Assembly: GCF_014174305.1 (NCBI RefSeq) | Contig: NZ_JABEQH010000019.1 | Span: 1 to 64,000 of the forward strand | Source of the DNA: Gluconacetobacter johannae | GTDB lineage: Bacteria; Pseudomonadota; Alphaproteobacteria; Acetobacterales; Acetobacteraceae | Length of the DNA: 64,000 bases | Direction: 5' to 3' | Shown: positions 18,199 through 28,196 of the stretch, one piece after another | How the letters are laid out: each line of letters starts with the position of its first letter | How positions within the stretch are numbered: position 1 is the stretch's first letter | Notes under the pieces: generated by a model | Database searches by the model: none | Seen by the model: only the letters and a program-made list of their open reading frames with translations | Told to the model about the DNA's origin: nothing | Program-made: the position numbers and the translations under genes

Positions 18199-18771
18199 AT
18201 GAGCATCAGGATCGACCGGATCGTCACGCGCGGCGGCGACGGCGGACAGACATCGCTGGGCGACGGCACGCGCGTCGACAAGACCTGCCCTCGCATCGAG
18301 GCCCTGGGGGCGGTCGACGAGGCCAACGCGACGATCGGCGTCCTGCGCCTGCATGTCGCCCCGTCGTCGCCCGACGCCACATGCCTGGCGCGTGTGCAGT
18401 CCCTGCTGTTCGATATCGGCGGGGTGCTGTGCGTTCCCGAACCGGGCGCGCCGGATGCCGGGGCCGACAATTTCCGGGGTGGAGATGACGCCGTCACCGC
18501 CCTGGAAGACGCGACCGAGCGCCTGCGTGCCCGCCAGGAACCGCTGCACAGCTTCGTGCTGCCCGCCGGCAGCGCGGGCGCGGCCCATGCCCACCTGGCC
18601 CGCACGGTGGTCCGCCGCGCCGAACGCCGGGTCCTGGCGCTGCGGCGCGAGGCCGCGATCAGCCCGTCGGTCCTGCGCTGCCTGAACCGGCTGTCCGACT
18701 ATCTGTTCGTGCTGGCCCGCCACCTGAACGATGACGGTCGCCAGGATGTCCTGTGGGAACCGGGCGGTTAA
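18199..18771 (+). CDS. Cob(I)yrinic acid a,c-diamide adenosyltransferase, PduO type
   Basis: The 190-residue enzyme transfers the adenosyl group of ATP to cobalamin. The N-terminal ATP-binding segment TRGGDGGQTSLGDGTRVDK, the RIEALGAVDEANATIG helix, RTVVRRAERRV and LNRLSDYLFVLAR are all PduO signatures. The ATG at 18199 is preferred; a GTG at 18178 is in frame but has no ribosome binding site. The gene overlaps the next gene by 19 bases. The window also encodes a cobalamin-binding radical SAM protein (hpnR), although that class uses methylcobalamin, so a direct link is not implied. Confidence 0.92.
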   Translation: MSIRIDRIVTRGGDGGQTSLGDGTRVDKTCPRIEALGAVDEANATIGVLRLHVAPSSPDATCLARVQSLLFDIGGVLCVPEPGAPDAGADNFRGGDDAVTALEDATERLRARQEPLHSFVLPAGSAGAAHAHLARTVVRRAERRVLALRREAAISPSVLRCLNRLSDYLFVLARHLNDDGRQDVLWEPGG

Positions 18772-20243
18772 CGCACCCCGTGTGTCCTGACGATTTTCGG
18801 CCCCGGCCCGGACCGTTCGCCCCGGCCGCCCACCTGCCGCCGATCCTGATCGTTTCCGCCGCCCTGGTCGTCTATGCCATCGCCCTGTTCCACCCGGCGC
18901 TTCTGAACGACGGGGACAGTTTCTGGCATATCGCGGCAGGGAACTGGATCCTGCATCACAGGGCCGTTCCGCACACCGACCCGTTTTCCGCCACCTTCGC
19001 CGGGCATCCCTGGGTCGCGCATGAATGGCTGTCCGAACTTCTGATGGCCGCCGCCTTCGACCTGGCCCGATGGGACGGGGTGCTGATCCTGACCGGCCTG
19101 GCCGTTGCCCTGACCTGCGGCATGGTCGCCGCCTTCGTCGCGCGCCGGGCCGGCGGAATGGCCGCGATCGTGACCACCATGCTCGCCATGGCCTGCACCT
19201 TTCCCAGCCTGCTGGCCCGTCCGCACATGCTGGCGCTGCCGTGCCTCGCCGGCTGGACGATCGCCCTGCTGCGCGCGCGTGAGCGGGGCACCGCGCCTCC
19301 GCCGCTTCCCATCGTCGCGGTCATGCTGCTGTGGGCGAACCTGCATGGCAGCTTCGCCTTCGGGCTGGCCCTGGCCATTCCCTTCGCGATCGAGGCGATG
19401 ATCGATTCAAGGGCCGCTTCGGGGGCCGACCCCATCCCGACAGCCCTGCGCTGGGGCCGGTTCATCATCCTGTCCACCGCCACGACGCTTGTGACGCCGA
19501 ACGGCTGGCAAGGGCTGCTCTTTCCTTTCCGGCTGGTGTGGATGCCGCAGCTCGCCGGCATCGGCGAATGGCAGCCCGTCAATTTCGCCACGATCCAGCC
19601 TCTGGAATACGCGCTGTTCGCGCTGTTGTACGTGACCATGACACGCACCGTCCGGGTACCCGCGATACGGCTGCTGATCCTGATCGGCCTGCTGTATCTC
19701 GCCCTTCGTCATGAACGCGACCAGATGGTGGCCGGGATCGTCGGCGCGCTGATCCTGGCGCAGCCCATTGGCCGGGCCGTCGCGCACGACGGCGCCGCCG
19801 GCACGGGGCCGCGCGCCACACGCCCCTGCCTTGCCGCCGGCTTCATCGCCTTTGCCCTGCTGACCCTGGCCCGCACGCTCCACCCGTTCGTGCTGGCCAA
19901 CAGGCCGTCCGCCCCGGTTGCCGCCGTGGCGCAGGTGCCCGCCGACCTGGCCCGCCAGCCGGTGTTCAATTCCTACGCCTTCGGCGGGTATCTCATCTTC
20001 AGCGGCATCCGGCCATTCATCGACAGCCGGGCCGACATGTACGGCGCCGCCTTCATGACATCCTACCTGGCGGCGATGGATGTGGCGGACCGGGACGCCT
20101 TCGCGCGGATCGTCGCACGCCACGACATTCGCTGGACGATCCTGCCGCCCGGTGCACCCCTTGCCCGCCTACTGGATACGCTGCCAGGCTGGCGCCGCGT
20201 GTATGCCGACAAAATCGCCGTCATCCATACCCGCGCGCCCTGA
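18753..20243 (+). CDS. Polytopic membrane protein, possibly a GT-C-type glycosyltransferase
   Basis: The 496-residue protein has ten or more hydrophobic segments. A periplasmic loop near the N-terminus contains GDSFWHIAAGNWILHH and HPWVAHEWLSELLM, an acidic/histidine pattern reminiscent of GT-C-fold proteins, and the C-terminal part is soluble (YAFGGYLIFSGIRPFIDSRADMYG). I cannot name a specific family. The GTG at 18753 overlaps the adenosyltransferase gene by 19 bases; a GTG at 18780 just past that stop is also in frame. Its end is 5 bases from the convergent gluconokinase stop. Confidence 0.75.
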   Translation: MGTGRLTHPVCPDDFRPRPGPFAPAAHLPPILIVSAALVVYAIALFHPALLNDGDSFWHIAAGNWILHHRAVPHTDPFSATFAGHPWVAHEWLSELLMAAAFDLARWDGVLILTGLAVALTCGMVAAFVARRAGGMAAIVTTMLAMACTFPSLLARPHMLALPCLAGWTIALLRARERGTAPPPLPIVAVMLLWANLHGSFAFGLALAIPFAIEAMIDSRAASGADPIPTALRWGRFIILSTATTLVTPNGWQGLLFPFRLVWMPQLAGIGEWQPVNFATIQPLEYALFALLYVTMTRTVRVPAIRLLILIGLLYLALRHERDQMVAGIVGALILAQPIGRAVAHDGAAGTGPRATRPCLAAGFIAFALLTLARTLHPFVLANRPSAPVAAVAQVPADLARQPVFNSYAFGGYLIFSGIRPFIDSRADMYGAAFMTSYLAAMDVADRDAFARIVARHDIRWTILPPGAPLARLLDTLPGWRRVYADKIAVIHTRAP

Positions 20244-20248
20244 CCCGA

Positions 20249-20884
20249 TCAGCCCCGCGCCAGCGGATGGCCCTGGGGCGCCAGATCGCGCAGAGCCTCG
20301 TAGGCCGCGTCAACCAGCCGGCTGCGGCTGGCCGTCACGTCGAGTTCCAGCAACACCTCGCCGTCATCCGGCTCCTCCAGCGCGTCGAACTGGCTGTCCA
20401 GCATCGTCGACGGCATGAAATGGCCCGTCCGCTGCCCCAGGCGCGGCGCGATGTCCTCTTTCCGGCCCTTGAGGTAGACGAAACCGACCTCGGGATTCCC
20501 GCCCGAGATGATTTCGCGATAATGCCGTTTCAGGGACGAACAGGTCACGATCCCGTACCCGCCCGAGGACAGCCACAGCCGCGCCACCTCGGCGATCTTT
20601 TCCAGCCAGGGGGCACGGTCCTCGTCGGTCAGGGGGGTGCCGGCGCTCATCTTGGCGATGTTCGTCTCGGGGTGCAGTTCGTCGCCTTCGACGATCGGCC
20701 AGCCCATCCGGCGGGCCAGAAGCTGCGCCAGGGTGGATTTGCCCGATCCCGAAACCCCCATCACCACCAGAACGCGCGGCGCGCCCACCTGCTTCATGCG
20801 AGTCGACGGTTTCGCGAGTGGAACGTGTGATGCCGCGAACGGCGGTGCGACAGGGGACGCGGTAAGGGGGGCGTGTTGTGCCAT
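20249..20884 (-). CDS. gntK: Gluconokinase (GntK/ThermoGntK family)
   Basis: The 211-residue kinase phosphorylates gluconate to 6-phosphogluconate, feeding the pentose phosphate pathway, which is central in acetic acid bacteria. The P-loop is GVSGSGKST, followed by VEGDELHPETNIAKMSAGTPLTDEDRAPWL and SSLKRHYRE, all typical of the family. A non-conserved N-terminal extension of about 29 residues precedes the usual start; Met30 (TRMKQVG) is a possible alternative. AAAGGGAAA lies upstream of the chosen ATG. The gene reads out of the long AT-rich region at 20885-21577, where its promoter should lie. Confidence 0.93.
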   Translation of the reverse strand: MAQHAPLTASPVAPPFAASHVPLAKPSTRMKQVGAPRVLVVMGVSGSGKSTLAQLLARRMGWPIVEGDELHPETNIAKMSAGTPLTDEDRAPWLEKIAEVARLWLSSGGYGIVTCSSLKRHYREIISGGNPEVGFVYLKGRKEDIAPRLGQRTGHFMPSTMLDSQFDALEEPDDGEVLLELDVTASRSRLVDAAYEALRDLAPQGHPLARG

Positions 20885-21577
20885 GGTGAACGTTTTTCCC
20901 TTTATTAGTTTTCTTGATTGTCGGCTGTCCGGTCAGGACATAGCCGGCCGGAGCCGCCGTCGCGCTTTTTTCGCAGCGCCGATGGACGGGGCAATACCGA
21001 ACCAACCCCTATAGTGGTGTCCCCGCCACCGGAGCAGGGCAAGCATTCAGGCAGGACATCACATAGAAGTGAATCTGTCGCACGGATTCGTCGCCCTGCG
21101 ATCGGGCGCCCATCACCATATGACAAACCTGGGTCAGGAATAGAATCGCCGTTAACGAAAAAAAATGACTTGGGCCTGTAACATCGGTTCGATCATTCGA
21201 TGTCGGTTTCTTCGGCTTTCATCATTTGCGAAATAGCTGACGCGCGCATGCCCGTTCAATACACGACACCCATGACGCCTGACCTGTCCAAACTGTAATG
21301 ACAAATCAGATATATCCCCTTCACATGTCAAAGACACTGCCCCGGCGGCCGCTTCGGCACGTCTTTCACCTAAAAAGGTCACCAGCCTAAGAATTTCCCG
21401 CACAATGGCCTTGCATTTTCTTTCCGAAAGAGGCTATGCAAAACAAAATCATTATACATTTCGATTCTAAGCCCCCATTGAAAGCCAGACTGACACACAC
21501 TGACATGAAAATGTGATTTTCAGTCCGGGACAAACCCCAGGTCGTCTGTCCTTTCGTATTTTTCGAGAGTTTTTGCC
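20885..21577. other. AT-rich 693-base intergenic region with no confident gene
   Basis: This is the longest gap in the window and is markedly more AT-rich than the genes on both sides, especially from 21130 to 21600. It should hold the gntK promoter and that of the coiled-coil gene. A minus-strand open frame at 21152-21403 (83 codons from a GTG with AAGG upstream; begins VREILRLVTFLGERRAEAA) could be a small or decayed gene, but nothing in it is recognisable. A dyad lies at 21506-21522. I see no tRNA-like cloverleaf or transposase remnant. Confidence 0.45.
21506..21522. promoter_or_regulatory. Perfect 7-bp dyad upstream of the coiled-coil gene
   Basis: TGAAAAT (21506-21512) and ATTTTCA (21516-21522) flank a GTG centre, about 56 bases before the GTG start of the next gene. 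It resembles the ATTTTC/GAAAAT half-sites in front of the porin gene but in the opposite order. It may be an operator or a small hairpin in the leader. Confidence 0.35.
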
Positions 21578-22243
21578 GTGTCCGTATATAACGAATCGCT
21601 TCCCTTTTCCGGCGAGACGGAACAGGCCGATATTGATAACCGCGACGAAGTCAGCGAACAGGCCCTGCGCCTGGCCCTGTCGCGACTGGGATCGAAGCGC
21701 AGCGCGCCTTCGCCTTCGCCTTCCCCCACGCCGGCGGCCTCCGCGCGCCTGCCCCGTGCCCACGACCCCGCGCAGCGCCGGCGCAAGTTCGTCCAGGATG
21801 GCGAGGTTCGCGTCGAGCACCACGCCATGTCCCGCCCGACCCCCCGTACGCTGCATGTCCCGACGGACGATGGCGGAGAGGTCGAGCGCCTGCGCCAGCA
21901 GGTCCGCCACGAACAGAAACTGCGCGAAGACGCCGAACGCGCCAGCCATGACGCGCAGGCCAGCCTGCGTTCGCTGGAAACGCGCATCGGTCACGCCGAC
22001 ATCATCCTGACCGAAGCGAAGTCACAGATCGAAGCCCGTGACGACGAAATCCAGGACCTGAAGGCCGATCTGCTGACAGCCCGTGCCGAGACGACGCGGC
22101 TGGAGGCCGAACTGGCCCAGCTTCGCAGCCGGACGACCACGCCTGCCGCCGCCCCCATCCGCCGCCCGCGCAGGCCCATCGCCCGCATCGAGGAGCCGGA
22201 GGACGAGCCCGAGCCCGTCAAATGGTGGATCAAGAAGAAATAA
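21578..22243 (+). CDS. Coiled-coil protein of unknown function
   Basis: I do not recognise a family. The 221-residue protein starts at a GTG. It has an acidic N-terminus, a low-complexity SPSPSPTPAAS stretch near residue 45, a basic patch (AQRRRKFVQDGEVRV), a coiled coil from about residue 100 to 185 (VERLRQQVRHEQKLREDAERA and so on), a Thr/Pro/Arg-rich linker, and a conserved-looking end EPEPVKWWIKKK. There is no signal peptide or membrane segment. It follows the long AT-rich gap and precedes a small membrane-protein gene in the same direction, 31 bases away. Confidence 0.72.
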   Translation: MSVYNESLPFSGETEQADIDNRDEVSEQALRLALSRLGSKRSAPSPSPSPTPAASARLPRAHDPAQRRRKFVQDGEVRVEHHAMSRPTPRTLHVPTDDGGEVERLRQQVRHEQKLREDAERASHDAQASLRSLETRIGHADIILTEAKSQIEARDDEIQDLKADLLTARAETTRLEAELAQLRSRTTTPAAAPIRRPRRPIARIEEPEDEPEPVKWWIKKK

Positions 22244-22274
22244 GCGGCGAAACATCCGGCCTGGTCCCGGCGCC

Positions 22275-22727
22275 GTGGCCTGCCTGCCTGTTTCCACGGG
22301 CCGGATTGCACAGGCGATCGTCATCGCCAGCATGGGGTGCGCTATCGCGCTCCTGATGATGGCGCCGCTGATCGGTGGGCTGTTCGTCCTGCTGCGCGAC
22401 GTCTTCGGCGCGCTGACCCTGCCGTTCTCGCTCCTGTTCGGCATGGCGGGCCGCGACGACCATGCGGCGGCCCTGGGCCATGTGGTGGGCGCGATGGGGT
22501 CGGACCTGCTGCGCCATCCGTTGCGCGCGCTCTGTGCGGCGGCGCTGTGCGGCGCCAGCGCGGTGCTGTCCATCCTGGCGCGCGGTCGTGGGGCGCGGGC
22601 GATGCTGATGGGCGCGGCGACGGCCAGCGCCGGCGCCGCGTGGCTTGGCGGTTATCCGGTCGCGCTGGTCCTGGCGCCGGGATTCGTCACCGAATGCCTG
22701 TGCGCCGTCCGCCCCGCCGAACGCTGA
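22275..22727 (+). CDS. Small polytopic membrane protein of unknown function
   Basis: From the GTG at 22275 the protein has 150 residues and three or four hydrophobic segments, including IVIASMGCAIALLMMAPLIGGLFVLL near the start and AWLGGYPVALVLAPGF near the end. I do not recognise a family. The start is chosen because it follows the previous stop and places a polar n-region before the first helix; there is no clear ribosome binding site. Codon use in this frame is typical of neighbouring genes. It may be co-transcribed with the coiled-coil gene upstream. Confidence 0.5.
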   Translation: MACLPVSTGRIAQAIVIASMGCAIALLMMAPLIGGLFVLLRDVFGALTLPFSLLFGMAGRDDHAAALGHVVGAMGSDLLRHPLRALCAAALCGASAVLSILARGRGARAMLMGAATASAGAAWLGGYPVALVLAPGFVTECLCAVRPAER

Positions 22728-22873
22728 CCGACAGGGGCGCCATCCCCCGGGTCTTCCAGCCGCCCCCGAAAACATGATACCGCGACAGATGCCTGCGGCC
22801 GACAGGAAGCGCGTTCCGACCGACGGCCAGATAAAAACAACAAGAACAGCACTCACGTCAGCAGGACCAGGAC

Positions 22874-24343
22874 ATGGCAGGAACGGAGTCTCGCCCGACG
22901 GCTTTCGATCGGGCTGCATCCCATCCCCCCATCATCACCGACATTCCGGCCCGGCTCGACCGCCTGCCCTGGTCGCGTTTTCACGTGCTGGTGGTCATCG
23001 CACTCGGCATCACCTGGATTCTGGACGGGCTGGAGGTCACCATCGTCGGGTCCGTGGCCCCCGTGCTGCAACGGGGCGACACGCTGGGCCTGTCGGCGGA
23101 AGATGTCGGGGCGGCGGCGTCATCGTATGTCGCGGGCGCCGTCATCGGCGCGCTGCTGTTCGGATGGATGAGCGACCGTCTGGGCCGGCGGCAGATCTTC
23201 ACCGTGACGCTGGGGCTGTATATCCTGGGCGTCGGCCTGACCGCGCTGTCGTGGAACATGGCCAGCTTCGCGCTGTTCCGCCTGATTACCGGGCTTGGGA
23301 TCGGCGGCGAGTATTCGGCCATCAATTCCGCCATCGACGAACTGATGCCCGCCCGCCTGCGCGGCCGTGTCGATCTGATCGTCAACGGCACCTTCTGGGC
23401 CGGCGCGGCGCTGGGGGCGGCGGGGTCAATGCTGCTGCTGCAGGGGACGATCATGCCGGTCACGCTGGCATGGCGGGTCATCTTCGGCATCGGCGCCATC
23501 ATGGGGCTGGGGGTCATCGCCCTGCGTCGCTGGGTTCCGGAGAGCCCGCGCTGGCTGATGACCCATCGGCGGGTCGAGGAAGCCACCCGGATCGTGGTGC
23601 AGATCGAGGCCCGGCATGGCGGATCGGCGATCCGGCTGACCGAAACCCTGGACACGGTGTCGATCCACCCCGCCGGCACCTTCGGGCTGCGCGAGGCCCT
23701 GACGGTCCTGGCCGGCCCCTATCGCGGCCGGGCGGGATACGTCCTGGTCCTGATGATCGCGCAGGCGTTCCTGTATAATGCGGTGTTCTTCACCTACGGG
23801 CTGGTCCTGACCCGGTACGACCATGTGGCGGACGCCTCGGTCGGGCTGTATATCCTGCCGCTGGCGGTCGGCAACCTGCTGGGGCCGCTGGCGCTGGGCA
23901 AATGGTTCGACACGCTGGGCCGGCGGCGCATGATCGTCCTGACCTACAGCCTGGCGGGCATCCTGATGTTCGTCGTGTCCGTGCTGTTCGCGGCCGGAAT
24001 GCTGGACGCCCGCCTGCAGACGACGCTGTGGGTGGTGATCTTCTTCTTCGCCTCGGCGGCGGCCAGCGCCGCCTACCTGACGGCCAGCGAGATCTTTCCC
24101 CTGGAAATCCGCGCCCTGACGATCGCGCTGTTCTATGCCCTGGGCACGCTGTTCGGCGGGGTGGCGGCGCCCTTCCTGTTCGGATGGCTGATCGGCCGGG
24201 GCAGCCTGCTGTCGCTGGCCACCGGCTATGGCGCGGCGGCGCTGCTGATGCTGGTGGCCGCCGCCGTGACCGCCCGCTGGGGCGTCGATGCCGAAGGACA
24301 GTCGCTGGAGCGGATCGCGCCCCCCCTGTCGTCGATGATGTGA
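22874..24343 (+). CDS. MFS transporter (sugar/organic-acid porter-like)
   Basis: The 489-residue protein has about 12 helices. The first helix contains ITWILDGLEVTIVGSV, the loop 2-3 signature is GWMSDRLGRRQ, and RLITGLGIGGEYSAINSAI matches the loop 4-5 region of sugar and aromatic-acid porters. WVPESPRWLMTHRR follows helix 6, as in sugar-porter relatives. AGGACCAGGAC directly before the ATG provides a good ribosome binding site. The methylthioribose kinase gene follows after 20 bases, so they may share a transcript. The substrate is unknown; a pentose or methylthioribose import role is only a guess from the neighbour. Confidence 0.88.
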   Translation: MAGTESRPTAFDRAASHPPIITDIPARLDRLPWSRFHVLVVIALGITWILDGLEVTIVGSVAPVLQRGDTLGLSAEDVGAAASSYVAGAVIGALLFGWMSDRLGRRQIFTVTLGLYILGVGLTALSWNMASFALFRLITGLGIGGEYSAINSAIDELMPARLRGRVDLIVNGTFWAGAALGAAGSMLLLQGTIMPVTLAWRVIFGIGAIMGLGVIALRRWVPESPRWLMTHRRVEEATRIVVQIEARHGGSAIRLTETLDTVSIHPAGTFGLREALTVLAGPYRGRAGYVLVLMIAQAFLYNAVFFTYGLVLTRYDHVADASVGLYILPLAVGNLLGPLALGKWFDTLGRRRMIVLTYSLAGILMFVVSVLFAAGMLDARLQTTLWVVIFFFASAAASAAYLTASEIFPLEIRALTIALFYALGTLFGGVAAPFLFGWLIGRGSLLSLATGYGAAALLMLVAAAVTARWGVDAEGQSLERIAPPLSSMM

Positions 24344-24363
24344 TAGACTGTCCGGATTACAGC

Positions 24364-25623
24364 ATGAGCCCGCATTCCCTTCCCCCGGCGCCAGCGGCGT
24401 ACCGCACGCTCGATACCGACGGCATCCGCGCGTTTCTGGCCGGCGTGCCCACCCTGGCCACACGCCTGGGCGGTCCCGCCGCGCACTGGCGCATCCGCGA
24501 GGTCAGCGACGGCAACCTGAACAACGTCTTCCTGATCGACGGCCCCCAGGGCGGCGTCTGCTTCAAGCAGTCCCTGCCCCATGTGCGCGTGGACCCGGCA
24601 TGGAAGATGCCGCTGGACCGCACATTCTACGAGGCCGCCTATCTGCGCGAAATCCGGCCCTGCGTCGGCGCGCTGACGACCGACATCCTGCATTTCGACC
24701 CGGACCTGTTCGTGCTGGTGGTGGAAAGCCTGGACCGACACGTCGTCCTGCGGCGCGGCCTGATGGCGGGCGGGGACTGGCCCGACGCCGCCCGCGCCGT
24801 TGGCGCCTTCGTCGCGCGCGGCGCCTTCCACACGTCGCTGCTGGCCGCCCCGTTCGAGGAGATCACGCGCCGCCTGGATGTGTTTTCGGGCAATCGCACC
24901 CTGACGCGGATCACGGTCGACCTGGTCCTGACCGACCCGTACCGCGACCACCCCCGCAACCACTGGATCAGCCCGGACCTGGACGGCATCGCGGCGGACA
25001 TCCGCACCGATCCCCACGTTCGTCGGCGCGTGGGCGCCATGCAGGCCCGTTTCCTGACCTGCCGGCAGGCGCTGCTGCATGGCGACCTGCACACCGGCTC
25101 GGTCATGGTGGCGGACGACGACACCCGGGTCATCGACGGCGAATTTGCCTGCCCCGGCCCCATCGGCTTCGATTGCGGCCTGTTCATCGGCAACCTGCTG
25201 CTGCATCTGTTCGCCTGTGGCGATTCCGCCGGGCAGGACCGGGCGGTGCGGGACATCGCCCAATTCTGGGCCAGCTTCCACGACACGTTCGGGGAGTTGT
25301 GGCGCACCGCCACCCGGCACGACGGAAACGGCGACGCCTACGCCGCCGCCCTGTTCCGCGACGACCCGTCCGGCCTGCAACAGGCACAGGCCGATTTCAT
25401 GCGGGACGTGACGGCTGACACGATTGCCTTCGCGGCAATGGAAATCATTCGTCGGATCGTGGGGTACGCCCACGTACCCGATTTCGACACGATCCCCGAC
25501 CGCGCCGCCCGCGCCGGGCGACAGGCCGCGGCCCTGGCGCTGGCGCGCGACCTGCTGGCCGACCCGGACATCGTGACGACGATCGCGGATCTGGAGTCAC
25601 TGGCCCGTGGTCGCGCCAGATAG
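24364..25623 (+). CDS. mtnK: S-methyl-5-thioribose kinase
   Basis: The 419-residue kinase phosphorylates methylthioribose in the methionine salvage pathway. The N-terminal WRIREVSDGNLNNVFLI and the substrate segment FKQSLPHVRVDPAWKMPLDR are characteristic of MtnK. The catalytic loop is LLHGDLHTGSVMV (His239, Asp241), and the following DGEFACPGPIGFDCG carries the metal-binding aspartate. The remaining salvage genes (mtnA and so on) are not in this window. It is convergent with an aminotransferase gene, and an aminotransferase is also needed in that pathway. The ATG at 24364 has no Shine-Dalgarno sequence. Confidence 0.92.
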   Translation: MSPHSLPPAPAAYRTLDTDGIRAFLAGVPTLATRLGGPAAHWRIREVSDGNLNNVFLIDGPQGGVCFKQSLPHVRVDPAWKMPLDRTFYEAAYLREIRPCVGALTTDILHFDPDLFVLVVESLDRHVVLRRGLMAGGDWPDAARAVGAFVARGAFHTSLLAAPFEEITRRLDVFSGNRTLTRITVDLVLTDPYRDHPRNHWISPDLDGIAADIRTDPHVRRRVGAMQARFLTCRQALLHGDLHTGSVMVADDDTRVIDGEFACPGPIGFDCGLFIGNLLLHLFACGDSAGQDRAVRDIAQFWASFHDTFGELWRTATRHDGNGDAYAAALFRDDPSGLQQAQADFMRDVTADTIAFAAMEIIRRIVGYAHVPDFDTIPDRAARAGRQAAALALARDLLADPDIVTTIADLESLARGRAR

Positions 25624-25632
25624 GTAGCCCCG

Positions 25633-25652
25633 GCGAGGGCCACGGCCCTTGC
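25633..25652. terminator. Tight GC hairpin between convergent mtnK and aminotransferase genes
   Basis: GCGAGGGCC (25633-25641) and GGCCCTTGC (25644-25652) are nearly complementary (one mismatch) around a very short loop. Lying between two convergent stops, it may act as a bidirectional terminator. No T-run follows. It partly resembles the central hairpin of the repeat at 53170-53187. Confidence 0.45.
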
Positions 25653-25654
25653 CT

Positions 25655-26869
25655 TCAGACCAGCCCGTCCACGAACGCCGCGATGCGGGCGCAGGCCTCG
25701 CGCAGGGTCTCGTCGTCCGTGGCGCAGGACAGCCGCAGATAGGGCCCCTTGCCGAAGGCGCTGCCATGGACGCAGGCGACATGCTGCTCGTCCAGCAGGG
25801 CGAGGGCGAAATCCTCGTCCGTCGTCAGCATGCGGCCGCCCCGGCTGGTCCGGCCCAGGCAGGCCGCGATGCCCGGGTAGGCGTAGAACGCCCCCTGCGG
25901 CATCGCGCAGGTCACGCCGGGAATGGCGCGCAACGCCTCGACCACCATGGTGCGGCGGCGGGCATAGGTGTCGCGCATTTCGGCGATCAGTTCCGCCGGA
26001 CCGTCCAGCGCGGCGGCGGCGGCGGCCTGGCTGATGGAACACACGCCCGAGGTCGCATTCCCCTGCACCCGCGTCATCATGCGGATCAGCCGTTCCGGCC
26101 CGCCGGCATAGCCGACGCGCCAGCCGGTCATGGCGTAGGATTTCGAAACCCCGTTCAGCGTCAGCACCCGCGATGTCAGGTCGGGCGCGACGGCGGCGAT
26201 GGAATGATGCCGCGCCCCGTCGAAGACCAGATGCTCGTAGATCTCGTCGGACAGGATCCAGATCCGGGGATGCCGGCGCAGCACGTCGGCGATCGCCTCC
26301 AGGTCGGCCAGGGTCATCACCGCGCCGGTCGGGTTGCTGGGGAAATTCAGCACCACCCAGCGCGTCCGGGGCGTGATCGCGGCCTCCAGCGCCGCGGCGG
26401 ACAGGCGGAACCCGTCTTCCTCGCGACAGTCGGCGAAGACCGGCACACCGCCGAACAACCGGGCGGCCAGCGGATAGCTGACCCAGTACGGCGCGGGGAT
26501 GACGATTTCATCCCCCGCGTCGATCGTCGCCATGAAGGCGTTGAAGATCACCTGCTTGCCGCCGTTCGACACCATCAGTTCCGCCGGCGCGTAGGTCAGG
26601 CCGTTTTCGCGCGCGAACTTCCGCGCGATCGCGGCCTTCAGCGCCGGGGTGCCGTCGACGGGCGGATATTTCGTCTGCCCATCCAGCGCCGCGCGATGCG
26701 CGGCCTCGATCACCGCCGGGGGCGTGGCGAAATCAGGCTCGCCCAGCGCCAGCGACAGGACCTGATGCCCCTGGGCGCGCAACGCGCGGGCGCGGACGGC
26801 CATGGCGATGGTGGCGGGCGACGCCAGTCGCTCCGTACGGCCGGCGAAACCCGGTTCGGTCACGGTCAT
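25655..26869 (-). CDS. Class I PLP-dependent aminotransferase, AspC-like paralogue 1
   Basis: The 404-residue enzyme is a fold-type I aminotransferase of the aspartate/aromatic group. The pattern LSLALGEPDFATPPAV, GGKQVIFNAFMATIDAGDEIVIPAPYWVSYP, NFPSNPTGAVM and the PLP lysine in LNGVSKSYAMTGWRVGYAGG are all present. It starts 16 bases after the closely related gene upstream, so the two form a tandem pair and probably one operon. Aspartate or aromatic amino acids are likely substrates. A role in methionine salvage (the MtnE step) beside mtnK is a speculative alternative. Confidence 0.92.
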   Translation of the reverse strand: MTVTEPGFAGRTERLASPATIAMAVRARALRAQGHQVLSLALGEPDFATPPAVIEAAHRAALDGQTKYPPVDGTPALKAAIARKFARENGLTYAPAELMVSNGGKQVIFNAFMATIDAGDEIVIPAPYWVSYPLAARLFGGVPVFADCREEDGFRLSAAALEAAITPRTRWVVLNFPSNPTGAVMTLADLEAIADVLRRHPRIWILSDEIYEHLVFDGARHHSIAAVAPDLTSRVLTLNGVSKSYAMTGWRVGYAGGPERLIRMMTRVQGNATSGVCSISQAAAAAALDGPAELIAEMRDTYARRRTMVVEALRAIPGVTCAMPQGAFYAYPGIAACLGRTSRGGRMLTTDEDFALALLDEQHVACVHGSAFGKGPYLRLSCATDDETLREACARIAAFVDGLV

Positions 26870-26885
26870 CGTCCTTGCACGCCCG

Positions 26886-28196
<1,311 letters not shown>

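Noticed and set aside
16068-18605. Very long open frame antisense to pip, the DUF4142 gene and the adenosyltransferase gene
   Set aside because: Only its last 135 codons (the DUF423 gene) look like a protein. The rest is Arg/Gly/Pro/Gln-rich shadow sequence produced by high GC.
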